64,000 nt of DNA from Actinomyces naeslundii (GCF_001956585.1 NZ_MSRR01000034.1:1-64000); one strand, 5' to 3'; numbered from the stretch's first letter, positions 9,014-18,749 are shown. Notes: generated by a model from the sequence alone, not told the origin. Numbers and translations are program-made.

Positions 9014-10617
9014 ATGCCCCTCGTATCAATATGTTCGCGACGTGGACATGAAGGACTTCTGTGCAAATTCTCTGCCGCGTTCATTTCTGTTGCCATTGTT
9101 GTGGTGACGGTGGTGGCTTTTCCGTGGCCGGCTCCGTCTGCGGATGCAGCCACGAGCGACTTCAGCGTCCCTCTGGGGGAGACTTCGGCACAGATCTCCT
9201 ACGTGCGCAACACCGAGGGGAGCGACACCGTCACCGATCTGGCGGGCGGCTACTACTACTCGACGCTCCCGTGGCAATGGGCCGCCGCGCGCGCCTGTAT
9301 CCGCTACTCGCCCGCCGGTGGCGACTACTCCACCAGCGTCGTCAAGGGGGGGGCAGCGGAGCCTACGCCACCGTCGGCTACGGGCGCTAGGAGCTCAATG
9401 GGAGCTGTCCGGACTTCGAGGGAGAACCCTCCTGGGGCAGTCAGTCCTCCCTGGGGTTCCAGCCCTCCAACACCACGTCCATCAAAGCCGGCCAGGTTTT
9501 TCTTGTCGGAATGATGAGGCGCGTCAACCGTCCCATCTGCTCCGATACCAGCGCGGTCACCAACCCGGCCAGGCCGGAGACGGCCTACTACAGGAGCTTC
9601 AATGTTCGGACGGCTGGAACGATCGAGGCGAACTTCCCCTGGGTGGAAAAAGACACGATTAACACCTGTACCGGAAAGATCGATTCTGACGGCAGGCTGA
9701 TCGTTGGAGACTACGGTAAGGAGGAGGATAGGGTTCCAACTTCTTACGCCTATGACTCCAAGGGGAATGTTGGACATTATGGGGCAACTACGTCTATATG
9801 TATCAGAATAACCGTCCGGTGCGATTCGACGGATATATGACCCAGAACTATACGGACAAGAGCGGGCGCAGCTGCTCGGACGACATCCTCGATATCAAGT
9901 CCGACCGTTCGGACACCGCCTGGACCGACCCGAGTACCGGTATCAGGTACGAGCTGAAGCTCTGGGGCTTCGTCAACAACGGGAGCTCCGGCAGATGTCA
10001 GGCCCAGCTGTCCACGGCTCGTTGACGATTCCTCAGTTCAGCTACCTCAACGCCTCGCCGGAGGGCACCTACGGCCACGAGAACTGGGGCACCCCCTCCG
10101 GTCTCACCCCCACCTGGAGTGGCGAGGCAGTGGACCCGCGGACCTACAGCCTGCTGGCCCCTCACGACGCCGCCACGGTTCAGGAGGCGGGCACCAGCCC
10201 GCAGGCCGTCGTCGACCGCGACACCGGCGATGTCCGGACTTCCGGTTGGTTCCTCTGCAACGTCACCTGTACGGCGGGGAGTCGGGGAACGCCGCTGCTG
10301 CGCCGTGATGGAACCACCCGCCTGGACCAGTCCGACTCGGTGGACCTCAACAAGCGCACGATCCGTCTCGATGAGACCCGGCTCGCCGAGCGTCAGGACG
10401 AGATCGCCGTCAAGTGTGTCTGGCACAACGAGTACGTCGTCGGCCGGGGGAGAGTCACTCTCGTGACCGTTGTCGACGGCGGCAGCGCCAGACCCGAGCA
10501 GTGGACCATGTCCGCCACGCCCGCCACCGAGGGGCTCTTCGGACAGAAGACCATCACCGGTGCCAGCGGCTCCGCTGCCGTCGGCAAGGTGTATACCGCC
10601 GGCGGGACCTACACCCT
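9014..10617 (+). pseudogene. Decayed sortase-dependent surface protein (pilus tip-like)
   Basis: One ancestral coding sequence is scattered over three frames. It starts with a signal-peptide-like hydrophobic stretch (about 9070-9145) then GYYYSTLPWQWAAARACIRY; an 8-G run near 9345 shifts the frame; an in-frame TAG lies at 9388-9390; a missing base near 9780 shifts it again (GHY-GNYVYMYQNNRP); and a third shift occurs near 10000-10022. The last readable part, PEQWTMSATPATEGLFG...GGTYTL, resembles the beta-sandwich repeats of Actinomyces fimbrial tip proteins, then stops abruptly at the sortase fragment. No LPXTG signal remains. Tip-adhesin identity is inferred from this motif and from the sortase next door. 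Confidence 0.7.
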
Positions 10618-11676
10618 ACCTGGCTCCCGCTGATCCTGGTCCTGGTCGGCGTCGCCGTCCTCATATACCTGGTCATGGCGACCCAGCACAACAACGACGA
10701 GCAGCAGCGCCTGGCCGAGATGTACACCGCCTCCGTGGACTCGGCCGGGCCGGAGGCCATCGCCGCGGAGCACGCCTCCGCCCAGACCTACAATGACAAT
10801 CTGGAGGGCGCCCCCATCCTTGACCCCTGGCTCGAGTCGTAGCGTCCCGACGCCCCCCAGTACCAGGCCTATTTCCACGAGATGGACATCGACCCGGTCA
10901 TGGCCCGGATCGTCATCCCCTCCATCCACGTGAGCCTGCCCGTCTACCACGGCACCGACAGCCGGACCCTGGCCGACGGCGTCGGGCACCTGTTCGGCAC
11001 GAGCCTGCCGATCGGAGGCCCCTCCACCCACGCGGTCCTCACCGGCCACACCGGCCTGTCCACCGCGACCATGTTCGACAACCTCACCCAGGTCAAGAAG
11101 GGCGACGCCTTCTACGTCTCCTACCTGGGGCAGACCCTCAAGTACGAGGTCGTCGACATCGCCGTCGTCAAGCCCGAGGAGACCGACTCCCTGCGCAAGG
11201 TCCCTGGACGCGACCTCATCACGCTCATCACCTGCACGCCCTACGGTGTCAACTCCCACCGCCTTCTGGTCACCGGCGAGCGCGTTCCCATGGACCCCAC
11301 GGCCGCTGCGGCCGAGGAGGCCGAGGCCCTGCCCGCCCCCATGCAGACCTGGATGAAGGTCATCGTCGTCGCCGTCATCATCATCCTGACGGTGGTCGCC
11401 GGCATCCTGGGGCGGCTGTGGTGGCTGCGTCGGTGCGCCCGCCTCGCCGCCCGTGCCGAGCGCACCGAGGACAGCGAGGACACCGAGGACTCGGCCGGTA
11501 TCGGCGTCTCGCACGACGCCCAGGACGCGGATGAGGCTGACGACGTCGGCGGTGCGGAGCGCTGGCCCGGTCGCCGTCTCAAGGACGTGTCCGGCCCCAC
11601 CGGTCCTGATGGTTCCGTCGCTCCTGGCGAACGACAGGACGATCCGTTCAGTGACCTGGAGCCGCGTGAGCCGTGA
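10618..11676 (+). pseudogene. Class C (pilin-polymerising) sortase, broken
   Basis: Reads from a truncated N-terminal membrane helix (LPLILVLVGVAVLIYLVMATQ) through LEGAPILDPWLES, then TAG at 10840-10842, and continues in the same frame with RPDAPQYQAYF into the catalytic domain. His in LTGHTGL, Cys in TLITCTPYG and Arg in NSHRLLVTGER are all present, as is the C-terminal helix MKVIVVAVIIILTVVAG. Family proteins commonly have Gln where the stop lies (CAG to TAG). The initiator and first codons are missing, fused to the upstream ghost. An internal ATG at 10882 could still make a lid-less catalytic domain. It overlaps the next gene's upstream GTG by 4 nt. Confidence 0.8.
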
Positions 11677-11710
11677 GCAGTCACGCACAGGAATCGCGGC
11701 TGACTTCCTA

Positions 11711-11738
11711 TTGGTTGGTGCGCTCAAGAACCTACGAT
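11711..11738 (+). promoter_or_regulatory. Promoter for PAP2 gene
   Basis: TTGGTT (11711-11716), 16-nt spacer, TACGAT (11733-11738), then 6 nt to GTG at 11745: a sigma70-like promoter for a leaderless mRNA. Confidence 0.6.
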
Positions 11739-11744
11739 CTGCCA

Positions 11745-12728
11745 GTGACCACCTTCCAATCGCGGACCTCCCGTTCCCTGGGACAGCTGCGTCTGCGTGG
11801 AAGCCTGCTGTCGCTGTCCTGTCTGGCGGCAACGATCGGCCTGTGGGCTCTGTTCGTGTGCACCCACGCCGGTCAGACCCTCGACGCCATGGCCCTGGAG
11901 GGCTCGGAGATCGGCTCGCACTACGTGAGCGACCACGCCCGCGCCCTGCTGTCGATGGTCTCGATGCCGGCGGCCGTCATCCTCGTCGTGACGATCCTGG
12001 TCATCGGCCTGCTGCGGCGCAGCCACCGTCGGGCCATCTGGGCCGTGGTGGCGGTGGTGGGGGCCAACCTGACCAGCCAGATCCTTAAGTATCAGATCCT
12101 GTGGCGCCCCGACTTCAACATCACCGAGCGCTGGGACAACGCCAACACTCTGCCCTCGGGGCACACGACCATGGCGGCCTCCGCCGCGGTTGCCCTCGTC
12201 CTGCTGTCCGGACGCCGTTGGCGAGCGCTGTCGGCCTGGGCCGGTGCCCTGTTCACCATCGCCATGGGCTACTCCACCCTCGTGTGTCACTGGCACCGTC
12301 CCTCTGACGTCCTGGCCGGGGTCCTCGTACCCGTCGGTTGGGGCGCTCTCGCGGTGGCCGGCGGCGCCTGGCGCGCGCCCTGGTCCCTACGCTCGAGAAG
12401 CGGGGAGGAGGGCTCCGGTGAGGTGCCCGAGCTGACCACCGTGGGGACGGTCCCGGTGACGGCCGGCGGTCCGCGCCTGTGGAACCAGTTCCTCGCCAAC
12501 ATCCTGCTGGCCTCGGTCGGCATCGTGTGCACGCTGGGCGCTCTCGGCCTGGGCGCCTGGGTGTGGTGGCACCTGGGTACTCCGGGCTCGCGCTGGCAGC
12601 TCTTCGGTGCCTACGCCACCGGGTCGGTGGCCCTCGTCGGAGTCACCGGCCTGACCCTGTCGGCGCTCGTGTCGCTCACCGACTGGGGCCGCACCCGTCG
12701 CAAGCACAACCCCCGCCACCGGGACTGA
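11745..12728 (+). CDS. PAP2-family membrane phosphatase
   Basis: 327 residues from the preferred GTG at 11745; an earlier GTG at 11673 overlaps the sortase stop but adds a tail unlike the family. Polytopic membrane protein with the acid-phosphatase signature: KYQILWRP, then LPSGHTTMAAS, then a third motif STLVCHWHRPSDVLAG in which the usual SR pair is ST while the catalytic His and Asp remain. Such enzymes dephosphorylate lipid pyrophosphates or phosphatidic acid at the outer membrane leaflet. C-terminal helices extend beyond the catalytic core. The gene converges with the histidine kinase gene downstream. Confidence 0.85.
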   Translation: MTTFQSRTSRSLGQLRLRGSLLSLSCLAATIGLWALFVCTHAGQTLDAMALEGSEIGSHYVSDHARALLSMVSMPAAVILVVTILVIGLLRRSHRRAIWAVVAVVGANLTSQILKYQILWRPDFNITERWDNANTLPSGHTTMAASAAVALVLLSGRRWRALSAWAGALFTIAMGYSTLVCHWHRPSDVLAGVLVPVGWGALAVAGGAWRAPWSLRSRSGEEGSGEVPELTTVGTVPVTAGGPRLWNQFLANILLASVGIVCTLGALGLGAWVWWHLGTPGSRWQLFGAYATGSVALVGVTGLTLSALVSLTDWGRTRRKHNPRHRD

Positions 12729-12756
12729 CGGGCTCTCAACGCCGTCTGGTGCGGTC

Positions 12757-12790
12757 CGCGCGTTCGGGGACCGGAGTCCGCCGTCCCTCC
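12757..12790. repeat. Dispersed GGGGAC-type repeat, copy B
   Basis: The core GCGCGTTCGGGGAC followed by CGGAGTCCGCCGTCCC recalls the near-perfect palindrome at 21799-21833. It sits between the convergent PAP2 and kinase genes. Confidence 0.3.
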
Positions 12791-12819
12791 ACGTGGACAC
12801 CGCCCACCTACCGGAGCTC

Positions 12820-14544
12820 CTACTCCTCGACGACGGCGGCCGGAAGCCTGACGGTGAAGGTGGTCCCGTGATCCTCGGACGCGGTGGAGGAGTCGACGTC
12901 GATGCTGCCGCCATGGGACTGGACGATGGCCAGGGCGATCGACATGCCCAGCCCCGTTGAACCGGTACGCCGTTCGCGCGAGGAGTCCCCGCGGGCGAAG
13001 CGTTCGAAGAGCCGGTCGCGCACATCCGGCGCGATCCCGGGGCCATCGTCGTGGATGCGCACGATGAGGGTGTCGCCCTCTCGAGCCAGTGTCGTGGTCA
13101 CGTGGCTGCCGGCGGGGGTGTGGACCCGGGCATTGGCCAGGAGGTTGACGACGACCTGACGCAGGCGCGCCTCGTCACCGATGACCAGTGGCGGCTCGGG
13201 CAGGAAGTCCTCGGCCTCCTCCGCCGTGGCGCCGGCCGGGGGCTCGAGGACAGCCAGATCCAGCTGCCAGTCGTGCTCGGGGCCGGCCGCACGGGCATCG
13301 GCCACCGTGTCCACCAGGAGGCCGACCAGGTCCACCTCCTCGCGGCGCAGCTCGCGCCCGGCGTCCAGGCGGGCCAGCAGTAGCAGGTCCTCGACGAGCG
13401 CTGTCATCCGTACCGACTCGGAGTGCACGCGCTCCAGGGCGTAGGTGGCCTCCTCCGGCAGGTCGGCGTCGGCCCCCTCGCGGCGGATGAGCTCGGTGTA
13501 GCCACGGATCGAGGCCAGCGGTGTGCGCAGCTCATGGGAGGCGTCGGCCACGAACTGGCGCACCTGGGTCTCGGAGTGCTGGCGCGCGGCCAGGGCGGAC
13601 TCCACGTGTCCGAGCAGCGTGTTGAGGGCGCCGCCGACCTGTCCGACCTCGGCGGAGGATCCCAGATCCGCCTTCTCCACGCGGTCCTCGATGCTCACCT
13701 CGCCGCGCTCCAGCGGCTGGGAGGCCACGCGGTGGGCGGTGCGGGCCACCCGCTCCAGGGGGGCGAGCGAGGATCGCACCATGGCTCGCCCGGCCAGGGC
13801 CACCACGAGGGCGCCCACCAGAGCCACCGCCAGCTCGATGAGCAGCTGGGTGCGGATGAGTGCCTTGTCGCCTTCCAGGGAGAGCCCGGTGATGACCGTG
13901 CTACCCGAGGTCGCGTCGCGTGTGGCCATCACGCGGTAGCTGCCCAGGTGGTGCAGGTGGACGGTGACGGGATGGTCCTCGGTGGCCTCGGAGAGCAGGA
14001 GCCGGCAGTCCTCCTTGGAGATGGCCGCGTAGTGACCGTCCTTGTCGATGTAGGCGGCGGCCTCGTTGCCGGAGGACGACGTCTCCGGGGTGATGAGCGT
14101 CAGGGTTCCAGTGGATTGTCCGGCGGCGTCGAGACCGGGAGGAACCCCCTGCTTGCCGGGGCCGCTGTCGGCTCCATCCGGCTCGTCCTTCCCTCCGGGC
14201 TGGCTGTCCTTGTCTCCCTGGGCCGCTTCATCGGAGGCCTTCTCGGCCTCCTGCGTCAGGTCGTGGCGCTTGTCCGCGGCGCGCTGGGCGGCGGCCATCA
14301 GCTGGTTGTCCGTGCGCGCCATGAGGGTGTGGCGCAGGCTGAGGGTGGAGAAGGTGCTCATGACCGCTGCCATGACCAGGACCAGCCCGAGCACCCCGAC
14401 GACCAGGCGGGTGCGTAGGCTGTGCGGTCGCCTCAGGGGCAGGGCGCGCCATCGCGGGCTGCAACCGGCTCCCTGTCCGGCGCGCAGGCCCTCTCCCTCG
14501 CCGGCCGGTGCTGGAGGCTTCGACGTTCCCGGCATGTTCGGCAC
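12820..14544 (-). CDS. OmpR-partner sensor histidine kinase
   Basis: 574 residues: helix 1 (LVVGVLGLVLVMAAVMST, about 45-62), an extracytoplasmic domain of about 150 residues rich in acidic and Lys residues, helix 2 (LAVALVGALVVALAG), HAMP linker, HisKA with phospho-acceptor His337 in DASHELRTPLASIRGY, N box NLLANARVHT, and the G boxes DDGPGIAPD and GSTGLGMSIALAIV. Resembles the MprB/TrcS/CssS class of actinobacterial kinases. Nine nt downstream of its response regulator. Signal unknown. Confidence 0.9.
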   Translation of the reverse strand: MPNMPGTSKPPAPAGEGEGLRAGQGAGCSPRWRALPLRRPHSLRTRLVVGVLGLVLVMAAVMSTFSTLSLRHTLMARTDNQLMAAAQRAADKRHDLTQEAEKASDEAAQGDKDSQPGGKDEPDGADSGPGKQGVPPGLDAAGQSTGTLTLITPETSSSGNEAAAYIDKDGHYAAISKEDCRLLLSEATEDHPVTVHLHHLGSYRVMATRDATSGSTVITGLSLEGDKALIRTQLLIELAVALVGALVVALAGRAMVRSSLAPLERVARTAHRVASQPLERGEVSIEDRVEKADLGSSAEVGQVGGALNTLLGHVESALAARQHSETQVRQFVADASHELRTPLASIRGYTELIRREGADADLPEEATYALERVHSESVRMTALVEDLLLLARLDAGRELRREEVDLVGLLVDTVADARAAGPEHDWQLDLAVLEPPAGATAEEAEDFLPEPPLVIGDEARLRQVVVNLLANARVHTPAGSHVTTTLAREGDTLIVRIHDDGPGIAPDVRDRLFERFARGDSSRERRTGSTGLGMSIALAIVQSHGGSIDVDSSTASEDHGTTFTVRLPAAVVEE

Positions 14545-14553
14545 CCAGGGCCG

Positions 14554-15300
14554 TCAGGCGCGGTCGTCGGCGCCGGCGGCGGGCTTGAGCACGTAGCCGA
14601 CACCGCGCATGGTGTGGATCATGGGCTCGCGGCCCTTGTCGATCTTGCGGCGCAGGTAGGAGATGTAGAGCTCGACGATGTTGGCCTGCCCGCCGAAGTC
14701 GTAGTTCCACACCCGGTCCAGGATCTGCGGCTTGGACAGGACCCGGCGGGGGTTGCGCATGAGGTAGCGCAGCAGCTCGAACTCGGTGGCGGTCAGCTGG
14801 ATCTCATCCTCGCCGCGCCAGACCTCGTGGGAGTCCTCGTCCATGCGCAGGTCGCCGACCTCCAGCAGGGAGTCGGGCTTCTCCTCGCTGGCCCCCGAGC
14901 GACGCAGCAGGGCGCGCAGGCGGGCCACCACCTCCTCCAAGGAGAAGGGCTTGGTGACGTAGTCGTCTCCGCCGGCGGTCAGACCTGCCACGCGGTCCTC
15001 GACGGCGTCCTTGGCCGTCAGGAACAGGACCGGTACGTTCGGGCTGTGGCCGCGTACGCGGCGCATGACCTCCAGGCCGTCGAAGTCGGGCAGCATGATG
15101 TCCAGGACGATGACGTCGGGGTCGATCTCCTGAGCCGATCGCACCGCGGCGATCCCGGTTCCGGCGGTCGTGACCTCCCAGCCCTCGTAACGCAGGGCGG
15201 AGGCGAGCAGGTCGGCGAGCATCTGCTCGTCGTCGACGACCAGGACACGAAGAGGAGAGCCGTCAGCACGGGTGAGGTTCTCGGTGGGGGCGTTAGTCAC
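14554..15300 (-). CDS. OmpR-family response regulator
   Basis: 248 residues: receiver domain with acidic pocket VVDDE (23-25), phospho-acceptor Asp67 in VLDIMLPD and Lys in YVTKPFS, then a winged-helix domain ending VWNYDFGGQANIVELYISYLRRK and GVGYVLK. Starts with GTG at 15300 and is transcribed before its kinase. The nearest named relatives by eye are TrcR/MprA-type regulators. The 289-nt gap upstream separates it from a divergent PAS protein gene and may hold both promoters. Confidence 0.9.
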   Translation of the reverse strand: MTNAPTENLTRADGSPLRVLVVDDEQMLADLLASALRYEGWEVTTAGTGIAAVRSAQEIDPDVIVLDIMLPDFDGLEVMRRVRGHSPNVPVLFLTAKDAVEDRVAGLTAGGDDYVTKPFSLEEVVARLRALLRRSGASEEKPDSLLEVGDLRMDEDSHEVWRGEDEIQLTATEFELLRYLMRNPRRVLSKPQILDRVWNYDFGGQANIVELYISYLRRKIDKGREPMIHTMRGVGYVLKPAAGADDRA

Positions 15301-15589
15301 GTCGTCTATTCAACAGGAAAGCGCTGTGCTCGACCACAGTGCAACCTGTGCCTCGACTGTGTTACCGATCTGAGACCAAACGGCGACCCAGTAGTTGCAA
15401 CTGCTGTGACATGCTTATGCGGTCGTGCGTCTCGGTTGTTGATCCCCCACATCCGTGTGCACCAGAACGTTACTTCGTAGCGTAGCCGCATAGAGGGCGG
15501 TTCAGTGGTAACTCAGCCGCCTCCCTCAATCAGCGTGTCGTCGCCGGTGATCCGGTGGTGACCGATTTCCCCTAGCAAGCAGGAGAGTC

Positions 15590-16942
15590 ATGGAATACGT
15601 CGATGGCAACGAGCGCCGCTTCGGTGCCGAGGACCTGTTCTTCTCAACGACGGATACCAAGGGTGTCATTCGTAGGACGAATCGAGTCTTCGATTCGCTG
15701 TCCCGTTACAGCGCCGAAGAGCTCGTCGGCTCTCCGCACAACATTATTCGCCACGACGATATGCCCGCAGGTGCCTTCAAGCTCATGTGGGACGAGCTCG
15801 AGCAGGGGCGCTCCTCCTGCGTCTACGTGCTCAACCGGGCCAAGGATGGGCTGGACTACTGGGTCTTCGCCACAGTCGCTCCGCTGGCCGATGGCTACCT
15901 GTCCGTGCGCGTGCGCCCGACCAACCACGCCATGTTCACACCCGTCAAGGAGATCTACGCCCGAGTGAGAGCCGCCGAGCGCGCCTATGCCGAGGAGGGG
16001 CACGGGCGCCGCGAGGTCGCCGAGCACGGGGCGGCGCTTCTGGCCGATGAGCTGGCGGCTCTCCAGTACCACGACCTGCACAACTTCGCCCGAGCCGCGC
16101 TCCCGCGCGAGCTGGCCCTGCTGGTGGTCGAGGGCGTCCGGGTTCCGCCGCGAGCAGAGTCGGACAACCCCATGTCCGCCGTCCTCCAGGCCGTCGCCGC
16201 GATCGAGCGGGACACTGACGAGCTCATCTACCAGCTGGGGGAGTATCAGGAGCTCATCAACGGCCTGGGCTCCTGGGCCGGTGGTGTGCGCTCGGTCATC
16301 GACCGCGCCAACCGCGTGGGATCCCTCATGGAGGAGGTGACCAGTCTCGACGGCGAGTCCTCCGTCCCCACTGTCTCCGAGCGCGTCAAGGAGCGCGGCG
16401 CCCAGGCCGTCGAGGTGCTCCGCCAACTCAACTCCTCCCTGGTCGCGCTCTACGAGGCGGCCTCCGAGGTGCGCTTCCGCAGCTCGATGATGCGTCTGCA
16501 CACCCTGATGGCCGGTATCTTCGCCGCCGCCGTCCTGGACGGTCAGGAGGGGGAGTCCGCCGACGCCATCGGTGACCTCGCCGAGGCGATGCTTTCCGAC
16601 CTGGAGGAGCTGGTTCCCTCCTGCCAGGAGGCCGCGAACCTGGCCGAGCGCCTGGAGGGTGACCTGCGCACCGTGGTCAGCAACCTCGACCGCGTCAAGC
16701 GGCCCTTCCAACGCTGGATCCGCGCTCTCCAGGACGAGGGCGCCCAGGCCCTGGTCGACGGCGTTGACGCCGAGGCCGCCCTGCAGGAGGCCATCACGGT
16801 GGGCGAGCAGGGCTTCCCGGAGACGGCCTCCCTGGCCGAGCTGGCGGCCAAGGCCCGCGGTGTCGTTGTGACCCTGGACGAGCCCGTCATTCGTGAGCGG
16901 GTGGCAACGGTGCGCGAGACCTTGAGCCACCTGGGGGAGTAG
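15590..16942 (+). CDS. Aer-type PAS sensor protein, paralogue 1
   Basis: 450 residues, soluble, no membrane helix. The N-terminal PAS domain (about 15-115) closely follows the FAD-binding PAS of the redox receptor Aer: FFSTTDTKGVI, then PHNIIRHDDMP (49-59, with the R-H-x-D set at Arg54, His55, Asp57) and NRAKDGLDYWVFATV. The remaining 300 residues are predicted helical and contain EVRFRSSMMRLHTLMAG, which recalls chemoreceptor helices without the canonical receptor tip. No HAMP, kinase, GGDEF or HTH domain is visible. AGGAG lies upstream of the ATG. A tandem paralogue follows after 169 nt. A redox or oxygen sensing role is inferred from the PAS; output unknown. Confidence 0.75.
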   Translation: MEYVDGNERRFGAEDLFFSTTDTKGVIRRTNRVFDSLSRYSAEELVGSPHNIIRHDDMPAGAFKLMWDELEQGRSSCVYVLNRAKDGLDYWVFATVAPLADGYLSVRVRPTNHAMFTPVKEIYARVRAAERAYAEEGHGRREVAEHGAALLADELAALQYHDLHNFARAALPRELALLVVEGVRVPPRAESDNPMSAVLQAVAAIERDTDELIYQLGEYQELINGLGSWAGGVRSVIDRANRVGSLMEEVTSLDGESSVPTVSERVKERGAQAVEVLRQLNSSLVALYEAASEVRFRSSMMRLHTLMAGIFAAAVLDGQEGESADAIGDLAEAMLSDLEELVPSCQEAANLAERLEGDLRTVVSNLDRVKRPFQRWIRALQDEGAQALVDGVDAEAALQEAITVGEQGFPETASLAELAAKARGVVVTLDEPVIRERVATVRETLSHLGE

Positions 16943-17111
16943 TTATTAGAAATCTACAAGATAGGTCCCAACTTACTGGTGACAATGTCATAAACAGCCT
17001 TCCGCGGGCCCGCGCGTGTCATTAAGGTTTTTCTGGCACTGTGCGAGGAGCTAAGGAAATAGTCCTCGACGAGGTGCTCCCGCGAACCATCTACCATGAA
17101 GGAGAGCACCC

Positions 17112-18446
17112 ATGGAATCGCAGGTCGGGTACGAGCGTTTGTTCGATCCACAGGACATCTTCTTTTCCACCACGGACCTGAAAGGTGTTATTCAGAACAC
17201 CAACAGGACCTTCGATACGCTGTCTCGCTACTCGCGTGAGCGTCTCATCGGGGCTCCGCACAACATCATTCGACACCTGGACATGCCGGCCGGCCTCTTC
17301 CGCCTCATCTGGGACGACCTGCAGTCCCAGCGCCCGGCTTGCGGCTATATCACCAACCGTGCGGTGGACGGCTTGGACTACCGGGTCTTCGCCACGATCG
17401 TGCCGCTGCGTCAGGGATATCTCTCGGTGCGGATCAAGCCGATGGACGCCGAGACCCGGAACAAGGTCGAGGAGGTCTACCGCCGGGTGCGCGCCAAGGA
17501 GCGCGATCTCGAGGCCCGGGGCGCCTCGCGCCACCAGCTCGGTGAGTTCGGCGGTCGCGAGCTGGCCACGGAGCTGACGGCCCTGGGCTTCTCCTCCCTG
17601 CACGACATGACCCTGGCGACTCTGCCGCGCGAGGTGGCCGCCCTGGTCGGCTCCGGGGTGCGCGTCCCGGCGGCCGCTCCCGAGAGCCTGGGCGCAGTGG
17701 CCCGGATCCTCAACACGGTGGCAGCCATGGAGAAGGACACCAACGCCCTGGTCTTCGAGCTCGACGAGTACCTGCGCCTCATCACCACCATGGAGGCCAC
17801 CCACGGCTCTGTCCGGGCGGTGGAGGTGCGGGTGGGGCGCATCGGTCAGCTGGTCTCCCACGACGCCGGCAACGGCACCCAGACCAAGGCGCAGATGCTC
17901 GCTGAGCGCATCGCCGAGCTCACCGGGGCCGCGGGCTCGGAGCTGACCGGGCTGCCCTCGCGCCTGCAGGTCCTGCACCAGTCGGTCACCGAGCTGCGCT
18001 TCTCCGTGGCCCTCATGCGCCTGCTCACCCTGATGGTGGGGCGCTTCGCCCAGTCCATCCTCGACGGCAGCGAGGTGGACGCCGTGCACTCCTTGACGGA
18101 CCTGTGCGAGGCGCTCGAGTCCGGTTTCCGCGGGCTGGGGCCCGTGCTGCGGGCCGTGGGCACCCAGGTCGCTCAGCTCAACGACGCCCTGCACACGATC
18201 ACCTCCAGCCTCGACCGCGCGGCCAGGCGTCTGGGCCAGTGGGTCGATCTGCGTGGTGGCGGAGCCGGTTCCTCGGGCTCGCCCGTCGTCGACGAGGTCG
18301 CTCAGCTCACCTCACAGGGCTTCCCCGAGGTCCGTTCGCTGGCCGAGCTGGCCGCCGAGTGCCGCGGTCTGCACCTGCCCTACGACGAGAACATCGCCGC
18401 TCAGCGCCTGGCCGCCATGCGCGCTGCCCTGGCAGAGCTCATCTGA
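17112..18446 (+). CDS. Aer-type PAS sensor protein, paralogue 2
   Basis: 444 residues with the same architecture as its upstream neighbour: FFSTTDLKGVI, PHNIIRHLDMP (Arg54, His55, Asp57 conserved) and DGLDYRVFATI, where the Trp present in paralogue 1 and in Aer is Arg. The helical C-terminal region has the matching ELRFSVALMRLLTLMVG segment. The two have diverged strongly outside the PAS and this helix, so the duplication is old. The start has GGAGAG 6 nt upstream. The gap before it (16943-17111) contains a CGCGGGCCCGCG palindrome at 17003-17014. The two may be partners or sense different redox ranges; that is inference. Confidence 0.75.
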   Translation: MESQVGYERLFDPQDIFFSTTDLKGVIQNTNRTFDTLSRYSRERLIGAPHNIIRHLDMPAGLFRLIWDDLQSQRPACGYITNRAVDGLDYRVFATIVPLRQGYLSVRIKPMDAETRNKVEEVYRRVRAKERDLEARGASRHQLGEFGGRELATELTALGFSSLHDMTLATLPREVAALVGSGVRVPAAAPESLGAVARILNTVAAMEKDTNALVFELDEYLRLITTMEATHGSVRAVEVRVGRIGQLVSHDAGNGTQTKAQMLAERIAELTGAAGSELTGLPSRLQVLHQSVTELRFSVALMRLLTLMVGRFAQSILDGSEVDAVHSLTDLCEALESGFRGLGPVLRAVGTQVAQLNDALHTITSSLDRAARRLGQWVDLRGGGAGSSGSPVVDEVAQLTSQGFPEVRSLAELAAECRGLHLPYDENIAAQRLAAMRAALAELI

Positions 18447-18548
18447 GGTCGGTGGCACTGGGGCCGTCGTCGACCTTCGGCCGCCCGCCTCAGGAGAGAC
18501 CCGCTGAGACGAAAGTCGTTTTCTGCGCACTTTCCGTACGCTGCCCGG

Positions 18549-18576
18549 TTGGAAAAGGTGGGCGGTGCGTTACAGT
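18549..18576 (+). promoter_or_regulatory. Promoter for topA
   Basis: TTGGAA (18549-18554), 16-nt spacer, TACAGT (18571-18576), with about 165 nt of leader before the topA GTG. The rest of the 303-nt gap shows no gene. Confidence 0.55.
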
Positions 18577-18749
18577 CGGCTGAGAGTCGGCGCGAGTCGG
18601 CTCCCCGCGGTACGCCCTCGTCAGGGATCCCCGATCACCCGGATCGTCCCGATCGTCCGGATGATCTCCAGGACCTGTCGACGTCGTGAACCGCCCGCAG
18701 AACCGTCAGGCGCGGCCCGCCCGCGCACCGCCCGTGAGGAAGGCTTTAC

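Noticed and set aside
8688-11676. Prophage or insertion sequence in the AT-rich stretch
   Set aside because: No integrase, transposase, terminal repeats or att-like duplication; the content is readable as a decayed pilus locus.
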